Below, in pieces: positions 10,551 to 23,952 of a DNA stretch of 64,000 nt. This DNA is from Gnetum montanum (taxonomy: Eukaryota; Streptophyta; Gnetopsida; Gnetales; Gnetaceae): contig MNCI01016353.1 of the NCBI GenBank assembly GCA_015680685.1, forward strand, positions 384,056 through 448,055, in the 5' to 3' direction. The notes beneath the pieces were generated by a model. That model saw only the letters and a list, made by a program, of their open reading frames with translations, made no database searches and was not told the DNA's origin. The translations under genes were made by a program, and so were the position numbers. How positions within the stretch are numbered: position 1 is the stretch's first letter; the number at the start of each line of letters is the position of its first letter.

Positions 10551-11446
10551 TGATAAGATGCACTTTTTAACGACTACGGTACCGAGTATCCGATATTAGA
10601 GCTATGATATTGCGTATCTGATATTGGAGTCCAAGCTACAACATTTGATATCCGATATCGTGGGACACATGCCTACCTATAAATACGATACTTAGGTGCA
10701 TGATCCAAGACAACAATTTTGTCCACCCTTATCGAAACTCTTTTAGTTTGTTTTTGTAAGTTAGTCTTAAGCACTTAGAAGTGTGAATGCCTACAGTGTA
10801 GTGTGAACTAGTGAATGACATCTTTATTTGAACATTTTGTACTTGGGCGCAAGTGTGACCAGAAATAAAGATCGAGCTATTTCCCACTATTGTAGCATTC
10901 TCCTAAATTTATTGTTTACACTTAGAATAATTTTCTTACTATTTCCTAGCTTAACGATTTACTTTTCTAAAGCACTTTACTTTTACATGTTCATATTAAG
11001 TGGAATGAGTACGACTAATCTCGAGCACTTAAGTGTAACTACTTGGTAACCCAATAGTGCTATTGCTTGGTACACCCAGTAGTAGTACACTTGCTATCTT
11101 AGTGGTAGTTACACAAAGCCCAAAGTATGTACGGAAGATTAGGAACGAATACTTATTGCACTAGGCTAGACTAGACTCGTTATTCATCTTACTTAATTTA
11201 GAATTCACCTTTATATTCATCATGTTTACTAGGAGCAATATGGCCTACACAACATCAATTCATATACCCTATAGTGGATTAAACCATACACCTAGATTTC
11301 ACTAGCTCATGTGGGAAGACAACAATCCTGAACTTTAACCAATTACCCACATAATCACATTGCCTCGTGCATGGATTACGATCTGGTTGCATGTGAAATG
11401 CCTATGACTTGTATGGTTGGGTGTTGGATTACTCCACCACTCATCA
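10551..11446 (+). repeat. 3' LTR of fragment B
   Basis: This 896-bp LTR begins TGATAAGATG and ends CCACTCATCA. It has degenerate GATATC/GATATT words (10597-10665), a TATA box in CCTATAAATACG (about 10677) and AATAAAGATCGAG (about 10864). It shares layout and end sequences with the other LTRs here but differs strongly in its body, so it is a separate subfamily. No matching 5' LTR is in the window. Confidence 0.8.
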
Positions 11447-11554
11447 ATCTTTTAAAGCTACAAATGTTTATAATTTATTGTTGTGTTTTAAATTTTCATC
11501 TCATAATTTTTAGGGTTGCAAGGTGATGGATATTTTATGTTTTACGTTGCTTTG

Positions 11555-11835
11555 TTAGGGAAGTGTGGGAACCCATAAAAAGAATATTTATAAGTATACC
11601 TCAAGACGTATAGAGGAATTAATGATGGATAGTTTATATTTGACCTTAGTTTATTAAGGAAGTGTAGGAACCCAAAAGAATGCTTATATGTACACCTCAA
11701 GATACATAGCCAATATAATACTTTAAAAACTTTAAAAAAATTTATAAAGAAATACAATGATGTGTCATAAGTATGGCCTAAGATATATACCCAATATGAT
11801 ATATAAAAGGGATTTATAAAAAAATACAAAAATGT
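11555..11835. repeat. Imperfect tandem repeats
   Basis: Units of roughly 80-130 bp contain GAAGTGTRGGAACCCA followed by TATAAGTATACCTCAAGA-like words (11558-11610, 11655-11710, 11765-11830, the last more diverged). A related GTTGGAACCCAAAATAAGTG word occurs at about 38776. No coding potential was seen. Confidence 0.5.
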
Positions 11836-14225
11836 CTCAAGTATAGTTTGAACTAACGAGTAAACTCTTGTCTAATAACGCAATGAGATAGCGACTTGAC
11901 TCATCTATTCATATCACCTTTGTTTGTTAGGTATATTATCATGTTTTTGACGAAAACGAAGTGCAATTAATTATCGAAGAAGTGCTTACTTCCAAGAGCA
12001 GGTCAAAGGGTTTAAGGACGCCATAAACCGGTTCAAGTGCGAAAGATGGGGGGTTTTGAACGAATTGAGCAAATCGAAATTCTGAAATCGAAAATTGAGT
12101 AACGATATATTTTTTTTTTCCACGCGATTTAAGAGATCGATTGCTATTAGGAGGGCTAGGGTTCGTAAGTTATTAGGGTTTCTGAGCAATATTAAAGGAG
12201 GAGTATGTTGAAGGCGGGATGCTGTCAGAGAAATGTTCAATCCACACGAAAATTAGTGTTTAGTTTGCATGCAATCAACCGGGCTTAGCGTATTTGCAAA
12301 TGAAGCAAAGCCCTATGAACGCGTGCTATAGAAATCGTTAAACGGCGTTGCAATCCAGATGAATCCTTCACTTCTGGTTTGTGTCATAGTTTTCCAACTA
12401 CATTTTTCTTGTTTCTGGATTATTCTTTCAGTGATCGCCTTTTTAAAATCCGTTTTCGTTTTCATTTTCAACGGGCGGAATTTTTGCGAGTGCTAGCTTT
12501 GAAGTTTAGTTTTAAATTCAGTTTTCTTCTAATATCTTCTGAGATTCGCTGGTCCCATGTCTTGTTTTCTTTTTCTTATCTAAAAGACTTTGGTTGATTA
12601 TAGGTAGAGAATTACGGATTAACTATAAGTACTTTTTAAAGGAAAAGAATGCAGGTTTTTAGCCAGGGTTTTTCATCCCTTTCATTTATTATAGCGGCTC
12701 GTGGAGCTGAAATTTTTGTTGAAGTTGGATTGCAAAGATTTGGGCATCTTAAATTGTTGTTGAGAGCGCTGGTTTGTTCTTAGTTTTTTAATGATGTACG
12801 GATTTTCACCTACAATAACGATGGCTTCTGTCTGTTGAATGCACTGTCTAGAGGCGTATGTAGAGATTCGGATTTTGAAGATAGGCAGGGTTGAATTTAG
12901 TGGTGGAATTTTTCTGGAAGTTCGTTTTTATTTGAAATCGCGAAGCTTTTCCAGTTATTGTTTTCGTCTGGACTAACGATCCTGTAGGAATTCACTTATA
13001 ATCCAACTGAACAAAGAAGGGTTTCTAAACAGCATGAGTTCCGCATTTGCCCCTGGTGGCAATCATTATTAACGTTGAGGAGCAGTAAAAGGGGTTTTTT
13101 CTGTTACTTTACTATAGGTTGTAGCTTTCTTCCTTATGATGAAAGCTTTCATAGAATGCTGATTCTAGATTATTTTTCAATCCCGTCTTTATAATATGCA
13201 TCTTATAAGTGAAACTTGTCTTAATTGTTGTGTTGTTTTGTTTGTTGTTAAGCTATCTTGATTTAATTGGACACTATAGTAAAATGATTGTTCATTCCAA
13301 ATTGATCGTTTGAATGAAGAGGCTTATTTGTCTTTCAACAATTTTTTGACGTTACATTTTCCAAAATAGATGACTGCCAGGGAAAAATCTTTAGGGTAGC
13401 ATTAGGGTTGGCGACCTTGTCTAATTAATTCCAATGTTGTATCAAACAGTCCTATAATATGGTATGAGAATTGTTAGGAGCCCTGGGAGGCCAAAAATTA
13501 GTTGATGCTGTGAACTTTCACTTTCCCTTTGGCCTCTCTTTTTATCTTTACAAGACTAGTGGAATGAATCTTCACAAAGGTAAGATGATGGATGATGGAT
13601 GGTGTCATAGCGTATAATCCTACGGTTTATCCCTGCTTTTTTATTTACCGCATATTTATACATAGTGGTAGGTTCATATGCGTTGGAAATGCATGTTCTA
13701 AGGTGTAAGCAAGTTGATTGCAGTATTGTCTAATTCTATTGTCTGTTGAATTCATTGGTCAAGTAAGATGGATATATTTTGTTTATTTAGAATAGTTGGC
13801 CTAACATATACAATCTATGAGTTCGGTTTTTGTTTTACTTCATTCTTCCGCAGGGTTTTTTCATCTGTGTTTTTATCCTATGACAACAAATTTTTTCATT
13901 TTGGTATCTTCATTGCAAAGAGATCTAGAGTTACAGATGTTCGGTTAACAGAAATCCGGTATGGTTGCGATACGTCTAGAGTATGGTTATGGTTAGAATA
14001 TGGATTGGTCAAAGAAGATTGGGACCGCGATACTCCTTTTATGTGAACTATTTGTTTCACCTTGCAATTCTAAAAGATGAACCAAATTTTTTTGCAGAGA
14101 AGACCAGAAAAAGCTTTTGTGGAACCCAAAACAATTTGGATGTGTGTTATTTGGGTAGTCTTGGAAAAAGTTTGTTTTTGCAAATGGAAAGGGGAACAGA
14201 TTCTGGAGCAGGAAAGTTTACTTAA
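11836..14225. other. Unassigned region, no supportable gene
   Basis: This stretch lacks recognisable transposon sequence. The part from about 12100 looks like plant 5'-untranslated or intronic DNA (CTAGGGTTCG near 12156, T-rich stretches). Open frames at 11986-12240 (minus), 12379-12597 and 13768-14225 have compositions typical of chance frames and show no known domain. It could be the remains of a gene whose coding exons lie elsewhere. Confidence 0.4.
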
Positions 14226-14936
14226 ATGAGATTGTAGTGTTTACCGAATTAGAATGTGGTAACGTGAGGTGAAATTATAACTTATTTGTGATAGGATCCG
14301 TGTTCCTGAGACTAGTGGTAAGAATTTTGACATACAAAATTAATGGTACAAGTTTGGTTCTTAATGATTCCAACAATTAAGTTGACTTAGAGATAAACAA
14401 TAACATGCAAAAAAGTCCATAAAAGGAGTTTGGAAGTTAGTATGGTTAGACATAAAAAATTAGTTTTTTTAAAAAGTTACTAAAGCGTGTTTTTTGCTGT
14501 CGGATCATCTTAACCAAGCCATTGTGGGACTCTTGGTTATCATGGCTACTTTTTTGCACTCTTTATTAACTTCTAAAGCTAGCAGTTGGAGGAAGTAGAA
14601 CATTGACATTGTGATAACAAATATCAGGTTTACATTATTGTAATTATTATAGCCAAACATCTAATTGGCTTGGAAATTAAAAAATTTTGGGATTAAAAAT
14701 GTGGCTTGGAAATTTAACAAGTTTTCTTGATTACCTATTCGTTGGGGTTGAAAAAAAAATTAAACCTTAAAATTTGTTATCCTTATAGTTTGGAAAGGAC
14801 AATACCATTAAGCCAATAAAAATTTGATGATAACTTTCTTTTTCATTTTTCTGGTGGAAAGGTCAATTAATTAGTAATGCAAAATAATATTTTCCCTAAG
14901 AAGAACCTAATAATATTTCATCCATAATTACATGTA

Positions 14937-15024
14937 TCTTTTCTCCAAATAAGAATAGAGCATGAAAATAGCTGTCTTATCTTTTCTCCAAATAAGAATA
15001 GAGCATGAAAATAGCTGTCTTTTC
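14937..15024. repeat. Tandem duplication of about 45 bp
   Basis: CTTTTCTCCAAATAAGAATA and the following 25 bases (to AGCTGTCTT) occur twice back to back (14937-14980 and 14981-15024). Confidence 0.9.
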
Positions 15025-15064
15025 TTTTATGCTGCAATAACAACAATGTTTTCCATTATACAAA

Positions 15065-15660
15065 CACAACAATCTGACCAAAATTGTTATGGAGTAGATT
15101 AGATTTGGTAAAATGGTAGTTAGAACCGAATAGTTGGACAATCTTGTAGTAGTAGTTGGTTGGACAATCTTGTAGTAGTGTTTGGGTGATATCACAATAA
15201 TGGTTGAGCAATACCATTACCAAAATTGTTATGGAGTATATTAGATTTGGTAAAATGGTAGTTTCACCAAAATTGTTATGGATTAGATTAGATTTGGTAA
15301 AATGGTAGTTAGAATCGAATAGTTGGACAATCTTGTAGTAGTGGTTGGGTGACACCACAATAGTGGTTGAGCAATACCATTGGTAAGCAATGGTTTGCTA
15401 AATATTACCTACGATAAAAAAAAGTGACCAAAATTGTTATCTGGTAGATTAGATTTGGTAAAATGTTAAGTCAGTACTGAATAGTTGGTAGATTAGATTT
15501 GGTAAAATGTTAAGTTAGTACGGAATAGTTGGACAATTTGACTGTAGTGGTGACGTAATACCATGAGGTAATACCACAACTGAGGTTGAGGAATACCATT
15601 GGTAAGCAATGGTTTGCTAAATATCATCTTCAATAAAAGAGGTTGATTGCAATGGTTTGC
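15065..15660. repeat. Degenerate tandem repeat array
   Basis: Interleaved copies of words such as CCAAAATTGTTATGGAGTAG, AGATTTGGTAAAATG, AGTTGGACAATCTTGTAGTA and GGTAAGCAATGGTTTGCTAA recur about every 60-170 bp. Copies differ by point changes and internal deletions. No coding role was seen. Confidence 0.8.
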
Positions 15661-17949
15661 CAACTATGATCCATTTCAAAAAGGGTTGGGTAAGTTGGTT
15701 TAACTTATTTTCATATGCTATGGAGTTGGAGATGTGCTTTTAATTATATTTTTAAATAACTTTCTTGACTACTAAACATATCACCCCACAAAAAGTCAAT
15801 CATAATTCTAGTTAATTAATTATTTTCTTGTTCAATGATGACTTTTCAAATAAGCCTTTTGAGAAGGTTGAATTTTGAATGTCTTTACTTTTGCTTTACT
15901 AATCTTTGAAGATGTTTCACTCTATCTCATTAATGTACCATTGCTAATGTTTTTAATATGCTTATAAACATAAAATATTTTGGATAAATTTAAAGACATT
16001 TAAAATTCTAATGTGTAAATTATTTTCTAAAATGACATTGATAACACATCTATCTAAAATGTTTTAAGCCATTGATAACAATGATCTTAACTATTAGTTT
16101 AAATATTATCAAATTGGTTTAGGCAAGATGAAAGGCAAAATTATCATCTTTATTCTCTTTGTGAAGTATGGTGTTGAATAATTTAAGAAATTTAAAGATA
16201 ATAATGCAAATAGTATGAAAAAGATTTCACTTTGGACAAGTTTTGAGGCTTTTGCTTAGAAATTCTAAATGTTAGATAATTAGATATGTGGGGATTTTAA
16301 TCTATGATTATAGTACTAAGAGTTTTTTTTATTAATAACAAAATGATGCACAAAGTAAATATTTAAAGGTAAATCTTTGGGTAAAATTTTTGAAGCACAT
16401 AATGAACTGGTAAGGTAGGCATGATTGAGGTTTAGAGTAGGGTAGATATGAAAAAAACCTGAACTTTTTTGGTGCTTGTTTTAGTCAATGTTGTGCATTA
16501 TCAAATTATCAAAAAGGATCACATTTCCAAGTTTTCAAAGCACAAGTCATTGCAAATCCTTAATTGTTAAATATCTCTAGGTTATTTTGAGCTTAATTCT
16601 CATACAAAACATAGTCAAAGGAAAAAATGTTTAAAAATTTAGAATGTGCAAGTGATCATTTTTAGCTATTTCCTAATGTGGAACTAAGTGTACCAATATA
16701 TTAATTTAATTTTACAATCAAATATTTAAATATTAAATAACATTAAATCTAATTTTACAATCACTTTTATTACCATATTGGGCAAACCTCTTTTATCTAA
16801 TTTTACAGTTGTTTCTTGTTCTTTATCACCTATTTGTACACACTTTTTTCTTGTTCATCTAGCTTAATGCTAGTGTTAGTAACTATTAGAACATTATCTT
16901 CATAAATGATCATTTTTGACACCTTTGAATAAGAAGTGAATTTCCTAATGAATAGATGATGAATAGGCCAACCATAATCTTCTTAGAATAAGATTAAACT
17001 TGAGTGCTTCATAAATAATAATGAAATCAGTTGAAGAAAGGAATTGATTGCCAATTATAAAATTAAGATTTATGAAGCCTTTAACTTTAACATTGGATGT
17101 GAGGGCTTTAAGTATCAAGATGAACACATATTGCATATTTTCCACCAAGCTTAAGTCTGGGATCGGGAATGATGTTGGTAACTACCTTGTTGTCAATGTT
17201 AACTTATTCAATGCTAAATTTATCCAATCTTGATCGTAATGTACATTTGTTTAATCATAAGCACAAATGAATCCCCAAAAAGAGCACTTTCACATAAATG
17301 AGGTGGTCCATAAATGTTAATAAGAGACCATTGTTCTCACAATAACATGAAGCACTAATGAGAAGTGATTAAACTAAATTAATTGGACTTGAAGGTTAGC
17401 ATGTCAAATGCACCATAAACAACCTAGATTGGCAATCAAAGTTGAATAAGCAAAATCATAACCATCAAAACGTGTCCAATAAGCAATCCTCAAGTGCATT
17501 ACAAAATTAGGTGTAGGTCTATTTTTGTAGTAGTAGTTACAGGTTATGATTGAAATCATTTTTCATTTTATTTAAACACGTGTTTCCATATCTCATCCAT
17601 CCAAGTAAGCATGGGTGAATACCATCATCCTGATGGTCATTGAACATACATTTGCTAGCATAATGCAATTAATGTGAGTTAAGGCATAATGTAGATAATT
17701 CCCAAATTTTGTAGCCAATTTATCAGATGCACATGAATCATCTCAAGGTGCAAAGTAAGGCAGCTTAATCTTCTAGTAGAAAGACTATTTAAAGAGAAAA
17801 AATGTAGCAATGCATGGTCTTATTTTAACGGATTATTAGAGAGACATGTTAGGATTTGAACCTTTGATTTATTATTTTTGGTAAATAATTAGATTTATCT
17901 ATAATGGAATCTTTGATTACTTATATTCACTTGATTTAATTGAAATATG
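15661..17949. other. AT-rich unassigned region
   Basis: Very AT-rich DNA without a supportable gene. The only hint of former coding sequence is the possible protease remnant at 16945-17148 on the minus strand. Confidence 0.4.
16945..17148 (-). pseudogene. Possible retropepsin remnant of a gypsy-type element
   Basis: The minus-strand translation ends in DFIIIYEALKFNLILRRLWL. This is similar in spacing to the 'DFVVxDxxxxFNxILGRPWL' end of gypsy-type aspartic proteases, and is preceded by a plausible KVKGFINLNFIIGN strand. The catalytic DSG region was not located. The call rests on one degenerate motif. Confidence 0.3.
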
Positions 17950-18770
17950 TGGATAGGTAATCAACAATTCTATGCAACATATCAATATTTTGTTAGCTAG
18001 AGAGGAGAAATATTGCATGTTATCTAGCTTTCATATCAATTGGTAAAAATTTGCTATTTATTGGAATGATAATGCTTGCAAGTAGATTACTCATACATCA
18101 AAGTCTTTTTTATGAAAGCGAAGACTCATTTTCACATCTTTTTTTGAATGTCTAGTTGCATAGTATGCTTAGAAATGGAAATCTAGAATTTACAACAACT
18201 TCCAACCAAACATCAATGATATCATATTTGGTGATCAACCTACTTTGGTTGCTTTCTTTCTTTGTATTTAGAAGTGTCTTTAGCCACTTGGTCTCTATTC
18301 TATCTATAAGCTTTGTTATGTAGTTATCTTTTAGTAACATGTGTATAACTATGATATCTCTCAAGGGGTTAAATATCATATTCTCAAAGACGTTTCTTTT
18401 TAGTTAAAGCTTCAAGTGAAAGTTGAACAATTATTTCATTTCTTACAATATTAATTCCTTTTTTGTTTTATGGGCTCAAATGGGTAAAACTATAAGCTTC
18501 TATTGCAATTTGTTTCTTATCTTTGATTATCACATTCATTTTTCTTTACAAAGAGGATTCTTATTTCCTCTACAAGAAACCTTCTAGTAAGAAGTAAAAA
18601 CTCGTGATGGTGCTTATGAACAAGAGTAAGGCCTAATCCTTTTCCTACCTTGGAGGGGAGGTATTCTAGATTTGATTGTAACAATGAAAACTTAAAAAGA
18701 CATTTCCAAGATTGTTAGACTTTTTCTTTAACCTCTTCTCTATCTTAATGTTATAATATATTCTGAATTA
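17950..18770 (+). mobile_element. LINE remnant, 3' end
   Basis: This piece aligns by eye with 36580-38400, a longer LINE remnant. It retains a little of the reverse transcriptase C-terminus (18015-18065, GFQIN-like reading), then the C-terminal zinc-binding segment (SEDSFSHLFL-like reading around 18118-18150), then the 3' untranslated region. A large internal deletion joins the first two. No target duplication was identified. Confidence 0.6.
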
Positions 18771-18829
18771 TTTGAATTATTATTCAAATTTCTAGAGGTT
18801 CATGATGGTAGGTAAGAAGGGGCACATCA

Positions 18830-21229
18830 ATGCGAGGCCACTACTAATGGTATGGACTTGGTCTAAAACTTAGATAGATAGGTATGATGGTCATCTTAAT
18901 CACATTTGACACAAGAACCTATTGCAAACATAGCTAAGTACCTTACATCCCAATCTCTGTAATCCCTTCTCATCTCATTATTCACCTCATTGTTGCATGC
19001 AACTGTGAGCCTAATGGTTTTGTATAGTATAGTGCAGAATCCTAACCAAGGCGGTTGTGTGTTGTTTGGAATAAAGGCATGATCTACATTTAACTTCTAA
19101 GATGCCCATGGACATTTAGAGAAGTGGTAATGCAAGGGCATTATGGTAGGAGCTTGCTTTGATGAGGACCCGCTTACATGAATTTTGTTGAGTATGGCTT
19201 TGAATCAAACCTCACCTCTTCAAGGACATCATGGACTACTCTGAAATTATGCATGATTTTGCAACTACTTCTCATCAATTTTGATTAATTTTACTACTTT
19301 GATATTAACTTGTTCTCCAAATTTGATATTTCTTAGTCATCTTATGACCTAGACCTTTGGTTTTAATTTTTCGAAAACTTATGCACTTTCAGAGTTAAGC
19401 TCATTTATTGTGGGGGCTAAGGATGCAATTTTTGAAAATTTTCTAATACCCTATTTTCAAACATTATGGTAACTAATAATAAAAATAATAATTAGAATAA
19501 CATGAACAAATTGATGATTTTAGTTACCTCATAGCCTTGGGGAACATTATTATGAAATCACCTTGAGTCTAAATACTAAAATTTTTTTAAACTTTGAGCT
19601 AACTAGGGATTTGAAAAGGGTTAATTATTAAGAAAAAATTACTAAATTTAATGTTGATCCTTTGATGATTACAGGTGATGCTAAAAGAAATGCCTAAGGT
19701 TAAAGGTCTCTTGTAAGGCGGAAAAGAACCAAGAGGAGGGTATGCCCATGGACAAATAATAGCATATACAATGATTAAAGTTCAAACATCATATGTTTAC
19801 TAGACCCATGGAACAATGAGAAGAAGTTTTAGTCTATCCTTCAAGAATGTTCTACATAAAAAAGAAGCATGAACAAAACAATCAAAGTTGGAAAATTTGC
19901 TACCACTACCAATAGCAAGAAGATTAAACTTCAACAAATTTTTGAAGACCTCTACAATTTTGTAAACTTTAATGTTTGTCCAATCTTTTTTTCATTTTGT
20001 AATACATCCACTTGAATAAAACTTTGTAATACTGCATTCTAATTTTGTAATGGTAGCCAAATCTAGTCTTGGTCACCCCATAATTTTTGTAATGAAACTT
20101 TGTCCATTTGTATATAACTTGTGGATGATTTTTTAGTCAATTGTGGGGGTATGATGAGATCTAATATGTCGATAGCTAAGTCATGCGGACATCTTGAAGC
20201 ATAATTTTATTAATTATATCAGTTGGCTGAGATATCACAAATGCTATATCATAGATGTTGTATTGTATCTGCATTGTAGTGTCCCTATTAGTGCGTCTCA
20301 GTTAGCTACTACATTATAGATGCTATATCACATATGTTATATCGTAGATGTGATACCATATCTGCTATAACTTAGTTGTGTCAATGCAACCTCATTGACA
20401 TAGCCTTGTCAACACATCCCCATCGATGCATCCTCATTGACGCATTCTTGTTGATGCAGCTAAATGCGTTAATGCAAGGCTTATATTTGCCTATAAATAT
20501 GTGAGTACACACTACGTATTGGACACCATTGGGTCAATAGTGTACTAGACTCTTGCAATTTTCTCCTATAATCTTAGCAACAATCAATGAGTGCTCGCAG
20601 TGTAGATTTAAATCAACTATATGACATTTTATTCAAGTGGCATTGTACCTAGACATGTTCCTTGAACAACAACAAGATCGAGATTGATTTATATTCATTG
20701 CAGCAATTTAACTTAAAGTAGATTTACTTTCTATGTACTTTACTAATATTTACTTTTCCATACACGTTAATCAATCAGTGAAATGAGTATGACTAGTTTC
20801 AAGCATAAACACATATTTGCTTGGTAATCCTAGCAATGTTATTGCTTGGTTCACCTAGTAGCATAACATTTGGTAATCCTAGTAGTGGGTACATGAGTTT
20901 AGGAAGTGTATGACAAACTAGGAATGGACATTCATCATCCTTAGGATATTTTAGGATTTAATTTTATTGTTAATTAGATTAAAGAATTAATTTCTATATT
21001 ATTATTCAATTAGTTTAAGGCCCACAGAATATCAATAATCATATGCCTTACTTTGGACTAAACCATACATGATAAAACTACCACTAGTCCAAGTAAGAAG
21101 ATAATGACCTACGATCAATGCTTAACAATATAGATACCACACTTGTTCCATCCATGGAATTCGACTGGATTGCATGTGAACACTTGTTGATTCGTATTGT
21201 TAGGCATAGGGGATACTCGCTACTCATCA
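18830..21229 (+). mobile_element. Element C: 5'-truncated, ORF3-deleted LTR element
   Basis: The segment from about 18845 matches 1-340 and 5528-5870 of the other copies and includes the conserved block at 19151-19180. At 19671-19674 an ACAG acceptor-like end is followed by GTGATGCTAAAAGAAATGCC, corresponding to the ORF3 start in the other copies, but ORF3 itself is almost wholly deleted. A polypurine tract (TTGTGGGGGTA, 20141-20151) and an LTR (20152-21229) follow. The left end abuts LINE sequence and there is no 5' LTR. Confidence 0.65.
20152..21229 (+). repeat. 3' LTR of element C
   Basis: This LTR of about 1078 bp begins TGATGAGATC and ends CTACTCATCA. It carries an array of degenerate palindromic words (GATATCAC, CTATATCATAGATG, 20228-20360), further repeats of TTGACGCAT/TTGATGCA type (20390-20460), then TATAAATATG (about 20493). 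Its right end directly abuts the copia reverse-transcriptase coding sequence at 21230. Confidence 0.75.
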
Positions 21230-23952
21230 ACCACCTTGTATCAATAATCTTCTTACCCTTGGATTTGTCAACAAAGGTCCATGTTTGGTTTTTGTGGATG
21301 ACATCCATCTCCTCCTTTATCACTTAAGTCCATTCCTTGGATTTGAGAGCCCCCTTAATGCTTCGAGGCTCATGGATGAGGGCAACATAAGCAAGATGAT
21401 TTTTGCTCATGCTTTTTGTGTATCTCCTCTTAAGTTCATGGTCAAGGATATGAGAGAAATAATGCATTCTCTCAATACTTAAGGGGACATTGGATGACCA
21501 TCCCTTATCTTCTTTAATATACTCTTGACTTACAACTTCATATTTCTTTTTAAAGTGGATTAGCTGAAAAATGTTTTCATCAAATTTTACATTTCTTAAG
21601 GAAATAAATTTCCTCTCAATGAGATCAAAGCATTTGTATGAGGTTGATCTCTAATCATAGCCTACAAAAATTTATTTTATAGTGCTATCATCTAATTTTC
21701 TTGTGAGGGAATTTGACATTTGAACCTAACAAATACAACTAAATATTTTGAGATGAAAGAGGTTGGATGCCTTACCATACAAAGGTTGATATGGAGTGAT
21801 GCTTTTCTTTGAGTATGAATATAATCTATTGAGGAGATAGGAGGATGTATGGATGGGTTCTCCTCCAAAAATATTGGGCAAGTTATCTTTCTTCGACATG
21901 CATCTTGCAAAATGTCATTTCTCATTTCAATCACATAATTGGATTGAGGAGAATAACCATAGGTAGTTTGCTTCTCAATTTCATTTTCATAACAAAATTC
22001 ATTAAATGCATCATTTACAAATTCTTCTCCCTTATCACTCTTAATAACCTTAATTTTCAAATTTAATGGATTCTCAACAAGGTTCTTGAAATATTTAAAT
22101 GCGGAGAAGTCCTCATCCTTACATTACAACAAATAACACCATGTATATCTATATGCATCGTTAATAATGGTAAGGAAATACCTTGCATTCATGGTGGAAA
22201 CTAATTGCATTAGACCCACCAAGCTCATGTGAAAGAGCTCTAATGATTTCTTATTTCTTTCCATGTATGTGTTATGAGAAGATGACTTGTGCTTTCCTAA
22301 GAACTTTCTTCACACACTTGATTTGGAATGAGAGGAAACTTCACTCTAATGAATGCTTATATCTTGAACATGTTAATATTGTATTAGTAGTTAGCATGCC
22401 CTAATCTTTTATGCTACAATCTTGCAAGGATGATGGAGGGATCTTCAAAGTATTGGCCATTCATGAAATTCTTGGAAATATCTATTATGGAGAGAGCATA
22501 AATTTGAATTTCTAATCTATGAGTGGAACAAATGACTTCATTATGATTGCTCTATGTGCATCCTATATGATCAAACATAACATTTACACACTTGGATACC
22601 ATTTGCCTTATGGAATGCAATGAGGTTTAAAGTAAGGGTACATAGAAAACATCACTTACTTGAATCTTTTATCTATCATGGAGAGAGAGGGTGCACTCTC
22701 CAACTCCTTCAATTTGTACAAAGGTTACATCTCCAACTCTTATGCTTCCAAAGCTATCACCTCTAAGCTTCACAAACTTAAAGGGATTAGTTGTCATGTA
22801 GTTGGAGTAATCACTTTCAAGGATTCATGAGGATGATGAGAGATCCTTGCTATACATAAAGGTTGAATAGCTTGCTTCTTCATCTTTAGCTTTCTTTCCT
22901 TTGCCAAGGGTTGATGTACTAGCAATGAAAGCACAATTATCTTGTGCTTTTAAGGGCCCCACATTCAAGAAAAGGCTTAGAAAGCTTACGTTGTACCAAC
23001 ATTTATCTTCAAGGTATCCACGCTTCTTGTAATTGTGGTTATTTGCATTCTCTTTGGATTTAATTAGGCCTTTGTCCTCCTTGAAATGTGCTTCTTTCTC
23101 CTATTTGGAACCTCCTCTTCCTCTTCCTCTTTGGGAAGAGTTTTTTTGGGGCAGACCTTTATTTGATCAAAATGCATTTGGTTGGCTTTGGAACTTATTT
23201 TGTCCCCATCTTCATTTTTTTCTTTTCTTGCCTCCCTTTTCTCTTTGCTATTCATTGAAGTAGAAGGCTTGATTTTGATTACCTTTGAACTTGAACTCAT
23301 CAAGGGCTCTCATGTGGGAGATAGGCTCATCATTGGTGAGGATTTTGAGATTTCTAGTGCTAATGAGAGTCACAATTATGGTATTGTGGCTTTATTCTTG
23401 AAATGACTGTAAATGATTTGGGTGACCTTTTGCACTATTTGCTTCTCATTATAACCAGCTTGAAATGCATTTGCGTCCCGAATGATATTATACATCCTTT
23501 TAAAGAAGGTATCAAGGGACTCACCTCTCATGATATTGATGTTTTCAACTTTAACATTAATCTTCAATTACTTGACTTGCATGACTTCACTTATGGCTTG
23601 GTAGTCTTGCATGAAGACATTCCAACAAGCTTTTGCATTGTCCTTGTTGATGATCTTGACCCTAATGTTATCACTCAGAGAGTTGCATAGAATCATCTTG
23701 GCCCAGACATTCTTCTTCTTTTCTTTATTTTGTTTCCTCACTTGAGGTTGAGAGAGGATAGAGGCATTAACTTCTTGGAAGCCTTGCTCCACGACTTCTA
23801 AGTACTCATTGAGTTCAAGTTGCTCATGAGCATGGCTCAATATGTGAAGCCTTTTTTTCCATCAAAGATGATGGAGCACTTGACACCTCTTTTGATATCT
23901 TTGCCCTCCTTCAACTTCTTCAAGCCTCAAATCAACAAGTTCTGATATCAAA
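21230..23952 (-). pseudogene. Ty1/copia-type gag-pol remnant
   Basis: Read on the minus strand, the order is gag, protease, integrase, reverse transcriptase start. Gag (about 23840 down to 23060) has an AKMILCNSLSDNIR-type helix and a K/E-rich tail. A zinc-knuckle-like GYLEDKCW lies near 23010. The protease remnant ILESDYSNYMT (near 22800) has lost the DSG glycine. The integrase segment (22060-21692) contains IKSDKGEEF and a degraded GYSPQSN motif. Reverse transcriptase begins MDVIHKNQTWTF (about 21310-21275) and is cut at 21230, where the LTR of element C abuts. The order gag-PR-IN-RT is diagnostic of copia elements. There are many stops. Confidence 0.8.
23939..23952 (-). other. Candidate primer-binding site of the copia element
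   Basis: The minus strand reads TTGATATCAGAAC, close to TGGTATCAGAGC, the usual plant primer-binding site for initiator methionine tRNA. It stands between a putative LTR end (TGCAACA) and the gag leader, as expected. Confidence 0.5.

Larger units (their letters stand above)
3666..11446 (+). mobile_element. LTR-retroelement fragment B: protease, spacer, ORF3, polypurine tract, 3' LTR
   Basis: Read left to right this is the 3' two-thirds of an element: protease (3666-4160), spacer with conserved blocks (4557-6250), ORF3 (6791-9548), 3' untranslated part, polypurine tract (10541-10550) and 3' LTR (10551-11446). A solo LTR sits inside the 3' untranslated part (9728-10509). No reverse transcriptase, RNase H or integrase sequence was seen between protease and LTR, so this family would need enzymes supplied by another element. 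The 5' LTR and most of gag are missing because of the fusion with fragment A. Confidence 0.7.

Noticed and set aside
11986-12240. Minus-strand ORF of 84 codons near 12.1 kb
   Set aside because: Leucine/asparagine-rich composition typical of an AT-rich chance frame, with no motif and no continuation in either direction.
13768-14225. Overlapping plus-strand ORFs at 13.8-14.2 kb
   Set aside because: Phenylalanine- and serine-rich translations of T-rich DNA. No start context, domain or splice structure supports a gene.
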